Below, in pieces: positions 1 to 11,973 of a stretch of 64,000 nt of DNA. The position numbers and the translations under genes were made by a program. Under the pieces are notes generated by a model. That model was not told the DNA's origin. It did not search any database and saw nothing but the letters and a program-made list of their open reading frames with translations. This stretch comes from Berberis thunbergii (taxonomy: Eukaryota > Streptophyta > Magnoliopsida > Ranunculales > Berberidaceae), in contig QNQO01000806.1 in the NCBI GenBank assembly GCA_003290165.1, positions 372,001 to 436,000 on the forward strand, read 5' to 3'. How positions within the stretch are numbered: position 1 is the stretch's first letter; every line of letters starts with the position of its first letter.

Positions 1-119
1 AGAAAGCCAAAAGACTCCTAAATCTATAGCGCCACACTGATAAAGTGCAAATCACTGTGTATCTAACATTTGTTGAGGTATGACCTAAAAAGATGAGGTG
101 TTCAGGTACCATATATAAA

Positions 120-1165
120 CAGTGTAGTTAAGGCGTTGAGGCGGTGGGGAGGCGGATGAGTTGAAATCGCCTCAGAGGCGAGGCGGACGCCTCACTTCAC
201 TGAGGCGGTTTTTAACATTTTTTAAAGATTTTTATTATAATAAATTGAAATACATTTAGATAAGTAATATTCATCATCATTTTGATAACTTGCATATGCC
301 AATATGTACAAAAAGTCATACAACTATTTAGAATTGAGTGGAAACATAATAAAGTTGCATAGCATAACATAACTTAGCATAGTAAAAAAATGCACTACAT
401 AAGTGTACTTAACTTGCCTATTGACTAAATCACTAAAAAAGAAATAAACAAGAAAAAACATCAAAGCATAATGTAAACTAGTTCATCAACTTCTCATTGG
501 TTTAACTTTGGAAATTTGAAACAGTGTTTGGAAAATTAATGGTTGAATTTGAAACAAACAGTGTTTGAAAAATTGCAATTTGGTGAGGCATCACCCAGCA
601 AGTCTCATTGGTTTAACTTTGAAAATTTGCACCAAATTTTGATCCATATGCTAAATATTACGATCCATACACTGAAATATTACGTATTATTGTTTATTGT
701 GAAGAAAAAAACGCAGCAGAATAAATCATATAAAAAAAACATAACAGATCATATAAAAAACATAACATATCATTAAAAAAAGGAGGTGAACAGATCATAT
801 AAAAAAAAGGTAGTAAAACAGATCATATAAAAAAAACACAGCAGAAGCTGCAGAACAGATCGTATAAAAAAACACAGGAATGAGAGTGAAGAAGAAGAGG
901 AAGGAGGAAAAAGAAGAGAGAAAACATCATGATATGAAAGATACAACACCTAATTTGAAGGAGAAGAACCTGATTAGAAGGAAAAAAACACACACAGCAA
1001 CAACAATAGCCCCCAAGAAGTCGTTCTCTTGTCTAAAACTCTAAATACCCCCCTCTTAACCTTAAAAGACAAGTGGGCTGCAATAGGCTTTTGATTTTTA
1101 AGTTGTTAATGGGTTGAGGCGGCCCGAGGCGGTTTGAGGCAGACGCCTCACTTCACCGCTCCGCA
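120..1165. mobile_element. Probable non-autonomous hAT-like element rich in GAGGCG motifs
   Basis: The left part starts near CAGTGTAGTTAAGGCG and carries repeated GAGGCG/GCCTC motifs. The right part (about 1114-1160) carries the same motifs, and a 20-bp stretch around GGACGCCTCACTTCAC occurs at both ends. The middle is AT-rich and holds no recognisable coding sequence. GC-rich subterminal motifs around an AT-rich core are usual for short non-autonomous hAT elements. No clean terminal inverted repeat or 8-bp target duplication could be matched, so the right boundary is uncertain. Confidence 0.35.
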
Positions 1166-1177
1166 TTGCATCATTTT

Positions 1178-1541
1178 GAGGTGTCTCTTTGGCGTGGTGT
1201 TGTGGTGGCTGGATGGTGGTGTGATGGATTTCGTGAGTTGAGAGGTTTTGATGTTGAAGGGTCTGTTAATGGAGGGATGGAGAGAGGGAGCTCGTGATGC
1301 GGTCTTCCAAGGAGATGGAGAAGAGAAATCGAGGTGGAAGAATCATAAGATGGGGCGTGAAGAAGAGATTTGTGGTCTGTGTGAAAATCAGTGGAAGAAG
1401 ATAGTAAGTGGCAGGGAATGTGATGGAACAGGGGAGGAGTTTGTGCGAGGTCTGTAGTAGGAAGAATGGGGGAAGAGATGGAGGTGAGATTGGGTGGTTG
1501 CCGGTCATTTTAGTGAGCGAGTCTCGCCGGCAAAGGGATGA
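1178..1541. repeat. Dispersed repeat A (direct copy of 5984-6312)
   Basis: This purine-rich stretch of about 360 bp is clearly similar to 5984-6312 in the same orientation, from GAGGTGTCT to CGCCGGCRAAGGGATGA, with scattered substitutions and small indels. No coding function is evident. Short reading frames on both strands are low-complexity and not shared between the copies. It abuts the GAGGCG element on its left. Confidence 0.7.
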
Positions 1542-4005
1542 TGAGATGGTTACTTGGTAGCTGGAAAAAGATGGGAGAAGAAATAGATGCCGTGAACGAG
1601 AAAGGGAGAGTTTGTTTGGAAGAAAGGAGAATAATAGAGTTGAGAATTTAGGTTAAGCTTGGGCTTGGGTTTAGGTTAAGATGGGTTTGGGTTTAATTGT
1701 TCCTCTTAATTTGTACCACTATTTGAGGTTAAATAATTGCTTTCCGCTTTTATGTGATTTCTCCGTTTAAGCTCTCAATCCTATAAAAACACGAAAATGA
1801 AATAATTGGAATGAAATACGATATTCAAAACACTAAAAGATATAAACTATAAGTTAATTTGAGTATAAATTATGCGAATATCAAATACCTCTAAACCTAT
1901 ATTTTTTTAGTCATTGAGCAAAACAAAAAATAAAATCCTTACTCACTTTCGCAAGAATAATGTGTTGCACTTACATTAAATGTGTAACAAGGCTTTGAAC
2001 CCCTAGATTACCTCTAGTGGACGAGTTATAGTCTCTTAAAGGTTTTCAGAAATTTTACCCACAAACATTATTGACTCAATAAAAGAAAATCTATTACTAA
2101 ACAAAAAACAAAAAATGACCACTCTCCTTTATCTCCTCAGTGTAATTATCTAATTGCCAAATTTTTTAAGAAAATGTTACAGTAGTATATCACTTTGACA
2201 ACAATTTAATAATATCAAAAGGTTAAATAAATTTCATCATTATTCTCAACTCATAGTGGATGTGCATAGCCATATCGACATAATTCTCCATTTCACAGTA
2301 AAGACACGACTAGGTAATTTTTATAAAATACACTTCGACTACAAATATCTCTTGTCACTCAGAATTGAATCATTCAGAGATTTAATATTTATCACTCAGT
2401 TAATATGTGAGGAAAAGAATAAATTATGTAAACACAAACATCTAACATATAATTTTCATGAAAAACATACTTTTCAAATAATGAAATGAATATGATCTTA
2501 TGGACAAGAATATCAATTAATTTTGAGAATGTTGAATAAAACACCATAGTTCTTGTCTATTCAATCTTCATATCTATGTACCAAACATTTACTTAATATC
2601 AATTAGGTCTTTATTAGGTTGTAATGGGGCATGACTAATAAGAACGAAAAAATGAAATACCAAAATTTTCTGAGAATAGATACACTTCTTATTAAACACA
2701 TGGGACACTGAAGAATAAATTTTTTTTCCTTCTTAATTATTCTTCATATATTTTTTTTCAAGTGTCAATTTTTTTTATTTGACATGCTTTACGCTATCTA
2801 TACAATAAAACATTCATGTATTGAAGATTTATAGAATATCTAGTTTCAGCTCATTCTATTTGCCAATTCCAAAAATATATTAACCACACACATTCTCTGA
2901 TAAATTTTGTAAGGATAAAAATAATATGGGGTCTTACTCCATAATTGGAGTAGGTATTGAAGATGGGGTTAGTAAAGAAAAAACTATCAAAGGCTCAAAG
3001 GGCTGCTAACATATATTTATTACTAAGTAAGATAAAAGGCTAGAGAATGGTTCAAGGAAAGAATTGTCCATATCATTTGAATTGCCTATATCAATTACTA
3101 AGCTCTAATTGATATTATTATAACATCTCAATTAACTAAGTTCTAGTGTAATGATTCAATTTTAATGTCATTCACAAAACAATCAATAAAAGAAACAAGA
3201 AAAATGAAATCAACAACGAGATAATGCAAACTATAGAAAAATCAGAGTTTATTAAATAACTATCAAGAAAAAAATAGAATAGCTCAAAACTCACAAGGGT
3301 CAAGTCTCCACTATTATTATAAGGTTTTCTAGTAAATATTTCACTCGTCAACTTCAAATTATGTTAACTTGGCTTATAGTGCAAGAATAGTCGAGTTAAA
3401 AAAATCTCATGAGATATATTTAACTCAAAGATAATATCAAACATTATGTCTTCCTATTAATATATCAATGTGACAAGTGGTGACATGTATTTTCTCAAAT
3501 TTAAAAGCATCCTTGAAAGCATACTCTGTTCATTAGAAAGGAACTTCAAATTTTGAATGCATTTTCGAATCAAAATTTAATGGAGATTGATTAGAATACA
3601 GTAATTAATCGGTATAGTTGTGAAATACATTTCAATTCAAAATTTTGAAAAATGCATAAAAACTCATAAACCCCACCCACAAACGTAAACCAAACATTAT
3701 CATCAACATATAAAAATAAGAATCATGACAAATGAAGGACAAATAAAAGAAGAGGTGAGTGATATTACCATGGCGAAGTTTTTACTAATTTTGAAGAGAT
3801 CATTTACCAATGAATGCTCAAAAACATAAGAAATGTGAACTTATCATGAGAAATTGATAAAACACATACAAGACACATACAAAAAATTGCACAAACAAAA
3901 TTACATGTACTAGACGCAAGTCAAAATTGTTACGGATTAACGAGTATGAGTGGAATGCACTAGAAAAAACTCAAAAATCAATTAAGACTAACCATAATGA
4001 CACAA
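1542..4005. other. AT-rich intergenic stretch, nothing recognised
   Basis: No protein domain, RNA gene or bounded repeat was recognised on either strand. Short open frames at 2256-2489 and 3172-3357 have amino-acid compositions expected from AT-rich non-coding DNA. Confidence 0.5.
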
Positions 4006-4009
4006 TTGA

Positions 4010-5780
4010 AGCTGGGCTGCCTCCCATGAGCGTTTGGTTTAACGTCGTCAACTCGACATATATTCTTCCTCACAAATGATGTACCATAAAATGAAGAGGA
4101 AGAACATAACGAACACCCTCCCCTTAAAGTGTCAACGAATTGTATAGCAACAACCTAAATAGTTGAGGATTAGTTCTACAAATAGTAGAAGCCACAGGCG
4201 GCATAACATATATTGACACATCCTAAAAGCTATGAAGGCTTCATGCAAAATCATAGAGAAAATGCAAATGAATTTGCATTCCTAAGAAATTCGTAGGGTT
4301 TTGGAGCATAAATGGGTCACAAACAGTGAATCCAACAAATGACTATTTCCTACTCCTAAAAAGGGATATCCTAAGTCAGGTGTTAAAACAATAAAATTGA
4401 AGATGTTTCATAATAGGATGGTCGAAGCTGAAATCATCCCCTAAAAACAAGGGTTCTACATAAGTAGCGCCAGTCAATGTGAAAAGGAATAAAGAGGTAT
4501 GTCTATATATATATAGGGTGGTACAGGCTCAACATAAATAAATGAATTTGACAAAGATAAATGTGCTAGACAACTCAACAATACCCAAAACCTGGAATCA
4601 ACGCTACTTAATAGATTTATCAATAACTAAATCTAAAAATGAGTCAAACAAGCTGCTAAGAGGTGATCTAGTGCAAATTGCAAAAAGGAGTTCTCAACCA
4701 AACTCTCAATCATTTTAACCTCCCAGACAACCTCGGACTCAGGAGGTTGTTGACTTACATTAAAAACATTGATTTCGACAATAATGTTACGACATGACAA
4801 TTTCATGATTCCATTCCTTCATTTAATAATAGCATTATATGTTGCCAAAAATGGGCGACCCAAAATTACTAAAATATGATTGAACGGAATGTGAACAGGT
4901 TGTGTATCAATAACAATGAAGTCCATTGGAAAATAAAAGTTTTCCACCTTAATGATCACATTTCTATACCACCGTAGGGAACTCTCATTGACCTATTTGC
5001 CAATTGCAGTGTTACTTCAGTCGATTTTAACTCACCAATACCTAACTATTCATAAAGGGAATATAAAAATAATTTAATACTCGCTGCTAAATCCAATAAT
5101 GCCTTATCAATCATATGATCACTATTAACACAAGAAATGGCCGGGCACCCGGAATCCCTATACTTAGGTGGGGTTCTGTGCTAAATAATTGAGCTGACTT
5201 GCTCGGCTAGGAAGGCTCATTTTGCACATGTAGCTTTGGCTTATGTGTGCAAAGATCTTTCAAAAACTTTGCATAGGTAGAAAATTATTTAATATCATCA
5301 AACAATGAGATATTAATGTGAATTGTTTAAAATTTCCATTACATCGTTGACATTTGTTTCTTTCTTTGTCGGAGCTAACCGTGATGGGAATGGTTCCCTA
5401 GGAAAATCGGATGCCTGAGCAGGGTCAGAGTCAAGAGGAACATATTTAGAAGGTGAGGCTTTATCAACTTCTTTGTCAGATGGAGATGCAACCTGCTTTG
5501 ACTCAGCGTACATGCAACGACACTAGAATCATACACTTGTATCCGATTGCAAACTTTTTTCCACTCCTAAGGGTAGTAGTAGATTGGACATCTTCCCAAC
5601 AAGGCTCGGATGTGCTGCCAAGTGCGTATTGACCATTTGATTTGAAACAGATTGACTAGGAAATCTTCCTAGCTCACTCTCAAGGGATGACTAAGCAAAC
5701 TTAGTCACAACTATCTTTCTGTTTACTGTTTCTTCATCCCTACTTGCAGCGATAACAACTATATGTGGTGCAATCTCCTC
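4010..5780 (-). pseudogene. Degraded Ty3/gypsy (Athila/Tat-like) gag-protease remnant
   Basis: Read on the minus strand, 5313-5513 encodes a segment containing PFPSRLAPTKKE, which resembles the gag-protease linker of Athila/Tat gypsy elements. It is followed through stops by TYAKFLKDLCTHKPK (about 5220-5290). Protease-like sequence with PMDFIVID and ILGRPFLAT follows at about 4840-4940. Near 4013-4060 lies GGCTGCCTCCCA, a motif often seen at the end of plant gypsy internal regions. Reverse transcriptase and integrase are absent, so the copy is internally deleted. Several stops and frameshifts make it non-functional. No flanking LTRs were found. Confidence 0.62.
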
Positions 5781-5983
5781 TTATGCCATGTGAGAGAGAT
5801 AAACAAAAATGGTGATGGTGAAAGGAAAGAGTAAGAAGGCGAAGGGAAACTATGTCGAGCGATAAAGACATGAAAGATAGAGATGGGGGAGGATGGAACT
5901 ATGTCGAGTAGGGGAAGAAGAGGGGGGCGAGGTCTAGTTTTGGCGAGATTAGGTGACGATGTGGAGCAGGGGAAGAAGGAGGC

Positions 5984-6312
5984 GAGGTGTCTATTGGCGT
6001 GGTGTTTTGGTGGCTGGACGGTGGCGTGATGGATTTTGTGAGGGAGAGAGGTTCGAAGGGTCTATTAATCAAAAGATAACGAGAGGGAGCTCGTGATGTG
6101 GTCTGCTAAAGAAGGAGAAAAAGAGGGTGTAAAGAAGAAATGTGTGGTTTGTGTGAGAATCAGTGGAAAAAGAGAATAAGGGGTAGGAACGTAATGGAAC
6201 AATGGAGGAGTTTGTGAGAGGTCTATAGTAGGAAGAACAAGGGAAGAGATGGAGGTGAGATGGGGTGGCTACCAATTTTTCTAGCGAGCGAGAATCGCCG
6301 GCGAAGGGATGA
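5984..6312. repeat. Dispersed repeat B (direct copy of 1178-1541)
   Basis: This is the second copy of the purine-rich repeat, about 330 bp, in the same orientation as the first. It stops exactly where the older copia fragment begins, at about 6312. The pair could be mistaken for LTRs, but neither has TG...CA ends, a primer-binding site or a polypurine tract next to it. Confidence 0.68.
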
Positions 6313-6361
6313 CCATGCCAAAATATTTGTCGTTGCCAATAAAAATGTGATCAAACCCATT
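6312..6361 (-). pseudogene. Left half of an older copia protease, split by the 6367-11073 insertion
   Basis: The minus strand encodes NGFDHIFIGNDKYF, which matches the region just downstream of the catalytic motif in copia proteases. Its upstream half lies at 11074-11190. The two halves are in the same frame once one copy of the target duplication is removed, so they were one sequence before the younger copia element inserted. Confidence 0.6.
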
Positions 6362-6366
6362 GTATT

Positions 6367-6544
6367 TGTCACAATAATGAGAATATTTGTACATTGAATT
6401 ATATGATTACAATCAACTAATAAATTCGTAGATATACTACTCTACAAGTCAAACTAGCTTCTAAAATCTTGGTGATATGGTGTACAATAGGAAACAAATC
6501 TTGGTATTTTGGTTTACAAGAGTTACGTCATTATGACCATGCCA
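6367..6544 (-). repeat. 3' LTR of the copia element
   Basis: This 178-bp LTR is about 90% or more similar to 10891-11073. It contains CTTGGTGATATGG and ends in GACCATGCCA on the plus strand. The adjacent internal sequence, read on the minus strand, is CCACCTTGAGAGAAGTGT, a plausible polypurine tract. Confidence 0.88.
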
Positions 6545-6599
6545 ACACTTCTCTCAAGGTGGAGCATAGATATCACACATTGCCAGCTTGAACTAGTGA

Positions 6600-8080
6600 T
6601 TCATTTAAGGTTTGACTGGTAATGACTTTGGTGAGCATGTCAGTTAACTGTTATGTGGTTTTCACATATAGAACTTCGACAATCTTCTCTTCAAACTTCT
6701 CGTATATGAAATTATGATCGATTTCTATATGTTTAGTTGTCATGTTGGATAGGATTCTCCGCAATTTGAATCGTTGACTTGTTATCACAATATAACTTTA
6801 TAGTTCCTTCAGGTTGAAATCCAAGTTCCCCCACAAGTCGTTTCAACCACAATAGTTCTTGTATCCCTTTAACCTCTGCCCTGTATTCATCTTCTGCACT
6901 GACAATAAAACAATCTTATTTTTTTACTTTTCCAAGTAACTATATTACATCCAACAAAAGTAAAATATCCAATAGTTGAATGTGGTTTGTTTCCTACACC
7001 ACCCTAATCTGAATTACAATATCTCATAACATTTGCATGGTTATGCTTTGAAAACAGAAGGCCTTTCCCTGGTGCCGACTTCAAATACTGTAAAATTTTT
7101 ATAACAACATTCATATGGGTGTCACTCGAATTGTGCATAAAACAACTTACCACACTAATCACATAAGGAACGTCTGGTTGAGTGTGTAAAGGTAAATCAA
7201 ACAACTAACTAATCTATGATATCTTCCCTTATCAATAGAAACTTGATTTGGAAGTTCCTCAAGACCATGGTTTTGTTCAATGAGCATACCAACATGCTGG
7301 CAACCAAGCATGTCAGTTTCCTTTAATAGATCAAGAACATATTTATGTTGTGACAAAGTATTCTTCGCTTCAATCCGGTATATTCAATGCCTAAAAAATA
7401 CTTCAAACTTTCAAGATCTTTCATATAAAATTCAGATGCCAAATAAGCTTTCAATTTAGTCATTTCATCAACATCATCACCTGTAATAATCATATTTACA
7501 TAAATGATAAATGTCGTTATCTTTACCATTTTGTTCTTTCAAAAACAATGTATGATCAGGGTTACTCTGCTCATAGCTATATTTTTTCATAGCTAGCCAA
7601 AACCTATCAAACCATGTTTTCGGTAATTGTTTAAGACCATATAAGCCCTTTTCAACTTTCATACCAAATTAGCATTACTAGAAGCACTGCATCTCAGTGG
7701 CATACTCATAGAAAATTCTTCGGGCAAATATCCATGTAAGAAAACATTTTTTACATCATGTTGTTGTAAATGCCAATCAAAATAAGCAACAATAGATAAT
7801 AAAACACGAACAATATTTTACTTTGCTACATGTGAAAATGTCTCCTGAGAATCAATGCCATAAGTTTGAGTAAAACCATGAGCCACTAAACTTGATTTAT
7901 ATCGGTTAATAGTACCAAATGGCATAACAACCACTTCCGGTCAACAAATTTCTTCCCTCAGAACACTTCACAAGGTTCCATGTTTTATTTTCTTCTAGTA
8001 TTCTTGCATTTCCTCGGCCATGGCTTATGTCCATTTAGGATCATTCAAGGCCTCTTGTACCCTTGTTGGTATGGTGATAG
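6600..8080 (-). pseudogene. copia reverse transcriptase and RNase H (broken)
   Basis: RNA-dependent DNA polymerase would copy the element's RNA, and RNase H would degrade the RNA strand. On the minus strand the order is: start of RT at about 8050; HDVKNVFLHG near 7750; KGLYGLKQ near 7640; the catalytic-loop region as YVNMIITGDD (7490-7520), with N in place of the usual first Asp; LKYFLGIE at about 7400; then RNase H with KHIEIDHNFI (about 6710) and LTDMLTK (about 6640). Frames are split at 7004-7204, 7159-7356, 7323-7529 and 7477-7662. The altered catalytic loop and the frameshifts make it inactive. Confidence 0.85.
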
Positions 8081-8460
8081 CTAACATTTGATTTTGAAGG
8101 TTTGAATAGCACAAGACAATCTCTCAATAGGAACATAATGAATAATAAGATACTTCACCGTCTTTGAGTTGTCAGGTGAATATGTCCCTAGAGGTTTACC
8201 TCGAGTACTCTGTTGAGGCAACTGATACCTGTCACCATTGCTAGGTATAACCGGCATATGATAACTAATTAAATTGTTAGTATTAAGCTTAGAATCAATA
8301 CTTACCTTAGGAACATTAACAATAAAAGAATTATTGTTAGGTATTGTAAATGTATAGAAAGGGCTTGTAGTATTAAGTAATACCGTAGTACCCGTAGTAG
8401 TCTCAGCCAGTGTAGTTACCATATTCGAAAACATAGCCATCCAATTTGAATCTTCAACAC

Positions 8461-9330
8461 TCATCTCCCCCTGAATAGAGAAGTGGATACAGGCCGAAAG
8501 AAATATAACTCAATTTCAGATAAAATAACATCCATAATCACACAAGTCCATCGAGAAGGAGGATGATAACATTTGTAGCCCTTCCTGTGCGGTAAGTACC
8601 CAATAAAGATACGTTTTAACACACACGGATCCAACTTTGTACGTTGATGGTTGTGAAGGTGAACAAATAACACCCAAAAACTTGTGATACCAATGTTAAG
8701 TGGGAAGAGATGGTAACAGAAGTAGAAAGTTTTTCCATAGGTGTTTTGAAGTGGAGAGTGCTACTAGGTGCATGGTTCGAAAGATAAACAACATATAAAA
8801 TAACATCACCCCAAGAAATGGGTTGCATAGGGCACCAATTAGACAAGCACATGTAACCTCAGGTAGATGACAATTTTTCCGTTCCGCTACACCATTCTGC
8901 TAGGGTATAGAAGGACATGTCTTCTCATAAATAATGTCGTGATCCTGCAAATAAGATTGGAAGATACTATCAATATATTCACTACCATTGTCGGACTTGA
9001 GAACTTTACCTTAGTAGAAAATTGAGTATGTATCATCGTATGAAATAAGCAGTAGCATTCGTACACATCACTTCTATTTTCATCTAATAGAGCTAAGTCA
9101 TACGACTACAATCATCAACATAACTCACAAACCAACGATATCCAAACAAAGTAGAAACTGGAGCAAGGCTCCACACATCCAGGTGAATAAAAATAAATAA
9201 TTGATTCATCTTATTTAAACTCAAAGGATAAATTGTACGATGACTCTTTGCCAATACACAAACATCATCAAAAAAAATGAAGGAGTACAATTTGAAAAAA
9301 AAAATGAACCAAATGCTTTATATACCCAAA
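8461..9330 (-). pseudogene. copia integrase core (broken)
   Basis: The integrase would insert the element's cDNA. On the minus strand 9093-9290 reads HLDVWSLAPVS then WFVSYVDDCSRMT, matching the first two acidic blocks of a copia DDE integrase. KSDNGSEY (about 8980) and QNGVAERK (about 8890) follow after stops. The C-terminal region continues as LGVICSPS and ends near 8461, running into the gap before RT. Multiple stops are present. Confidence 0.82.
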
Positions 9331-9479
9331 CGAAGCATGACAAAAATGACAGTGCCACATCCAAATATGTTGTTCCTTAGCACAGGTAGAACTTTGACTA
9401 ATCTAGACACTTCCAGAGCACATATCATCCACATATTAAAGTCACACTCTCTTAGTACCACGCCCAATAATCTCCTTGC

Positions 9480-10776
9480 TATAGATCCCGAATAAGAAAG
9501 AAACAAGGATACATTAGTACTATATCATTTAATTTTTTAGTAACTTGAGGCACAACTAAGAGATTATTGGAGAGTGAAGGGACACACAACATATTCTCTA
9601 AGGATAGAAAAAGGTGGTAAAACAACATTGTTTGCACTAGTGATAGGGGAGGGAACTCCATTAGCATTAGCCATATGTAAATGATGCGGCATACTCGTAG
9701 TTTGTAACAGTGGTTGATCAAAAGTCATATGATCAGTTGCGCCTCAATCAATAATTCATCTAGGGTCTTTGACAAAAATAGGAGTTGTAGGAGCAAAACC
9801 GATGTTACCTAATGGATATCAAGCAAAGAACCACCACCAGACTCAACAATAGTCAATGGTGAATTGGTTGGTGAGACCATCACGACGACTTTTCCCTTCT
9901 TCTTGTCACCATCCATCTGATTATGCTGATCACAAACTTCATGAGATTTGCATTGATTGAAACTATCACCAATGGGTATCCATGCTTTTTGAAGCAATTG
10001 TCAACAAGGATTGCCACAATGGGTAAAACCACCTTCATTGGCACCGAGAACTTTGGAAGAGACATGCCGGTTTAGAGTCAATAATGTTTGAGCAGCCATA
10101 GCCATACTAGAGCCAGTATATATTTTTTTTAGCATAGTGTGCCTCATCTGTTACTCGCGCTTCTAACAATAGCGAAAGTGATCTCGAGACTTGAAAAAGG
10201 TTTTGTTCGAAGAATATCACTTTGAATACGATCATACAGGTCATCAAGACTAGCCAAAAAGACATAAACACGTTCTTTATTAACTTATTTTTGTCGAGTC
10301 CTTATAACATTAGGTTGTGTAAAGACAATTGCTTTTGGTAATCCAAATATTATTTTACCCCCTTGTTTCATCTTCACAGCTTGGCGAAATAAATCATAGA
10401 TAACTAACTTATTAGCTCCTTCATTTTAGGTCTGGGATACAACATCCCAAATATGTTTCGCCATGTAGACGAACAAACATGTTCAATATGTCGAATTTTA
10501 TGGCACCAATGAGCCAACCTTTAACAAAAGCATTTTCCATACTCAAGTTTTCATATATTGGATCATCAACAGAAGGTTCAAGCTTGTTTCCATTGATATA
10601 ACCTGACTTCCCCTACCTGCAATAAAAGTTGCATCAACCTGAGACCAAAGGGAATAATTACTTCCATTAAGTTTCACACCATATCGGGTTGTGGTGGGCT
10701 TCAGGTGCAAAACCTATTGGTTTAATACTCAAAATCATGTTGGATATTGATGGTGTAGATGGTGGTGGTGAACCCA
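9480..10776 (-). pseudogene. copia gag and protease (broken)
   Basis: The gag frame probably opens at an ATG at 10776 (minus) with MGSPPPSTPS, a start typical of copia gag, about 100 bp after the primer-binding site. The capsid region is fragmented between 10700 and 10065. Protease is recognised near 9720-9775 by GATDHMT, preceded by a stop codon where the active-site Ser normally sits. No intact zinc knuckle was found. Confidence 0.7.
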
Positions 10777-10878
10777 TATCTCAGAAGGCCGAAAAACACA
10801 ACAACAAAAGAAAAGAATAACCGACGGGTAATCTTTGAAGGCACGTATGAACAACAACATCTAGATCTCAAGATCACC

Positions 10879-10890
10879 GCTCTGGTACCA
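10879..10890 (-). other. Primer-binding site of the copia element (tRNA-Met type)
   Basis: On the minus strand TGGTACCAGAGC directly follows the 5' LTR. It differs by one base from TGGTATCAGAGC, the usual initiator-tRNA-Met primer site of plant copia elements. It fixes the element's orientation. Confidence 0.85.
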
Positions 10891-11073
10891 TGTCACAATA
10901 ATGAGAATAAATCTGTATATTGAATTATATAATTACAATCAGCTAATACATGGGTATATATACTACTCTACAAGTCAATCTAGATCCTAAAATCTTGGTG
11001 ATATGGCGTACAATAGGAAACAAATCTTGGTGTACAAGGGTTACGTCATTATGACGACATTATGACCATGCCA
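10891..11073 (-). repeat. 5' LTR of the copia element
   Basis: This 183-bp partner of 6367-6544 begins TGTCACAATAATGAGAAT on the plus strand. It has a short internal duplication of CATTATGAC near its outer end that the other LTR lacks, and the other LTR has extra bases (TATTTTGGTT region). About a dozen substitutions separate the two. Confidence 0.88.
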
Positions 11074-11480
11074 ATAATATTCAAAATGCGTAGTAAGGTT
11101 TGCCATATTTGCAGTGAGATGGTGCACTACACTAACATCAATATACCATGTTAGTTATAGGTAGCAAGCATAACATAACATGATTTGTTTTTAATAGGTC
11201 ATCATATAGATTACGTCAAGACCAAACACCATGTCTACGACGATTGCATAGTTGACAAATGGTGTTAGAAGAATCAATTGCATCATGAGATTAGTGATAG
11301 TCACGAGATTGATGATAGTTATGAGTACTAGGTTCGCGCCCACAACTGCTACAGTCGCCTGATCTCCCACCTCCTTTGTTGGAGCCTCGATTGGAATTGT
11401 TGGAGTTGTTTCTGCTAACAAGATTTGTTGTGGCATAACTCACATCAGCCGTGGTAGAATACACATTTTTTGATTGAGAA
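11074..11480 (-). pseudogene. Older copia gag zinc knuckle and protease fragment
   Basis: On the minus strand CQLCNRRRHGVWS (about 11240-11280) resembles a copia zinc knuckle that has lost its last Cys. WYIDVSVVHHLTANMANL (about 11080-11140) follows and resembles the copia protease active-site region with the catalytic Asp kept. Sequence continues to HFEYY at the junction with the younger copia LTR and resumes at 6361. Stops and substitutions show that it is dead. The 5' part (gag capsid) and LTR of this older copy are not visible. Confidence 0.6.
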
Positions 11481-11639
11481 GATACCCGACTAGGTTATCA
11501 AGAGAGACAAGCTCAAAACGAGTATGACAAAAACATTGTATGACAAACGGAGACCACTAAGAATATTAGAGGTCAAATCCATATCGAACACGGGATTTGG
11601 AGCTGCTACAATGCATTACTTTATGGTAGTAACTAATTA

Positions 11640-11890
11640 AAATTGATACAAATCAGACAAGTGATTGTGGGTGGTATTGATAATGGTAGTAGTTGTAATT
11701 GTGGCATGGTCATGGTAGTGGTGATTGTGGTTGTGGTTTTGGAGATGATGATAGCGAATGTGGCGATGATGGAGGTGGTGGCAACAATAGTGGTGGTTGT
11801 TAAAATGATGGTTATGGCGGTCATGGTGGTGGTGATGGTTGTGGCGGTGGTAGTAGTGAAGGTGGTGGTGGTGGTGAAGCTTCACATGTA
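11640..11890. repeat. GGT/GAT-rich trinucleotide repeat tract
   Basis: This is an irregular microsatellite of GGT, GAT, GTG and GCG triplets. It creates His/Thr-rich open frames on one strand and Val/Met-rich frames on the other. Those frames have no domain structure and I do not treat them as genes. Confidence 0.8.
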
Positions 11891-11956
11891 AGTTGCGGGT
11901 AACATTAATTGGTGAGAAAGAGAAGACATTAGGGAATGGTTGGAAGAGAGATGTTT

Positions 11957-11973
11957 GGGGGGGGGGGGGGGGG
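11957..11973. repeat. Poly-G tract of 17 bases
   Basis: An uninterrupted run of G lies just right of the trinucleotide tract. The exact length may be affected by sequencing error. Confidence 0.8.

Larger units (their letters stand above)
6367..11073 (-). mobile_element. Ty1/copia LTR retrotransposon, complete in outline but decayed
   Basis: Two LTRs of about 180 bp (6367-6544 and 10891-11073) bound an internal region that reads gag, protease, integrase, reverse transcriptase, RNase H on the minus strand, which is the copia order. A primer-binding site lies next to the right-hand (5') LTR. Each LTR begins TGGCATGG and ends GTGACA on the minus strand. The flanking 5-mers on the minus strand are ATTAT (11074-11078) and AATAC (6362-6366). 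Each is one change from ATTAC, the sequence expected in the interrupted older copia gene. Many stops and frameshifts show that it cannot encode working proteins. Confidence 0.9.

Noticed and set aside
1178..6312. The repeat pair as LTRs of the gypsy remnant
   Set aside because: There are no TG...CA ends, primer site, polypurine tract or target duplication, and one copy ends at a copia fragment.
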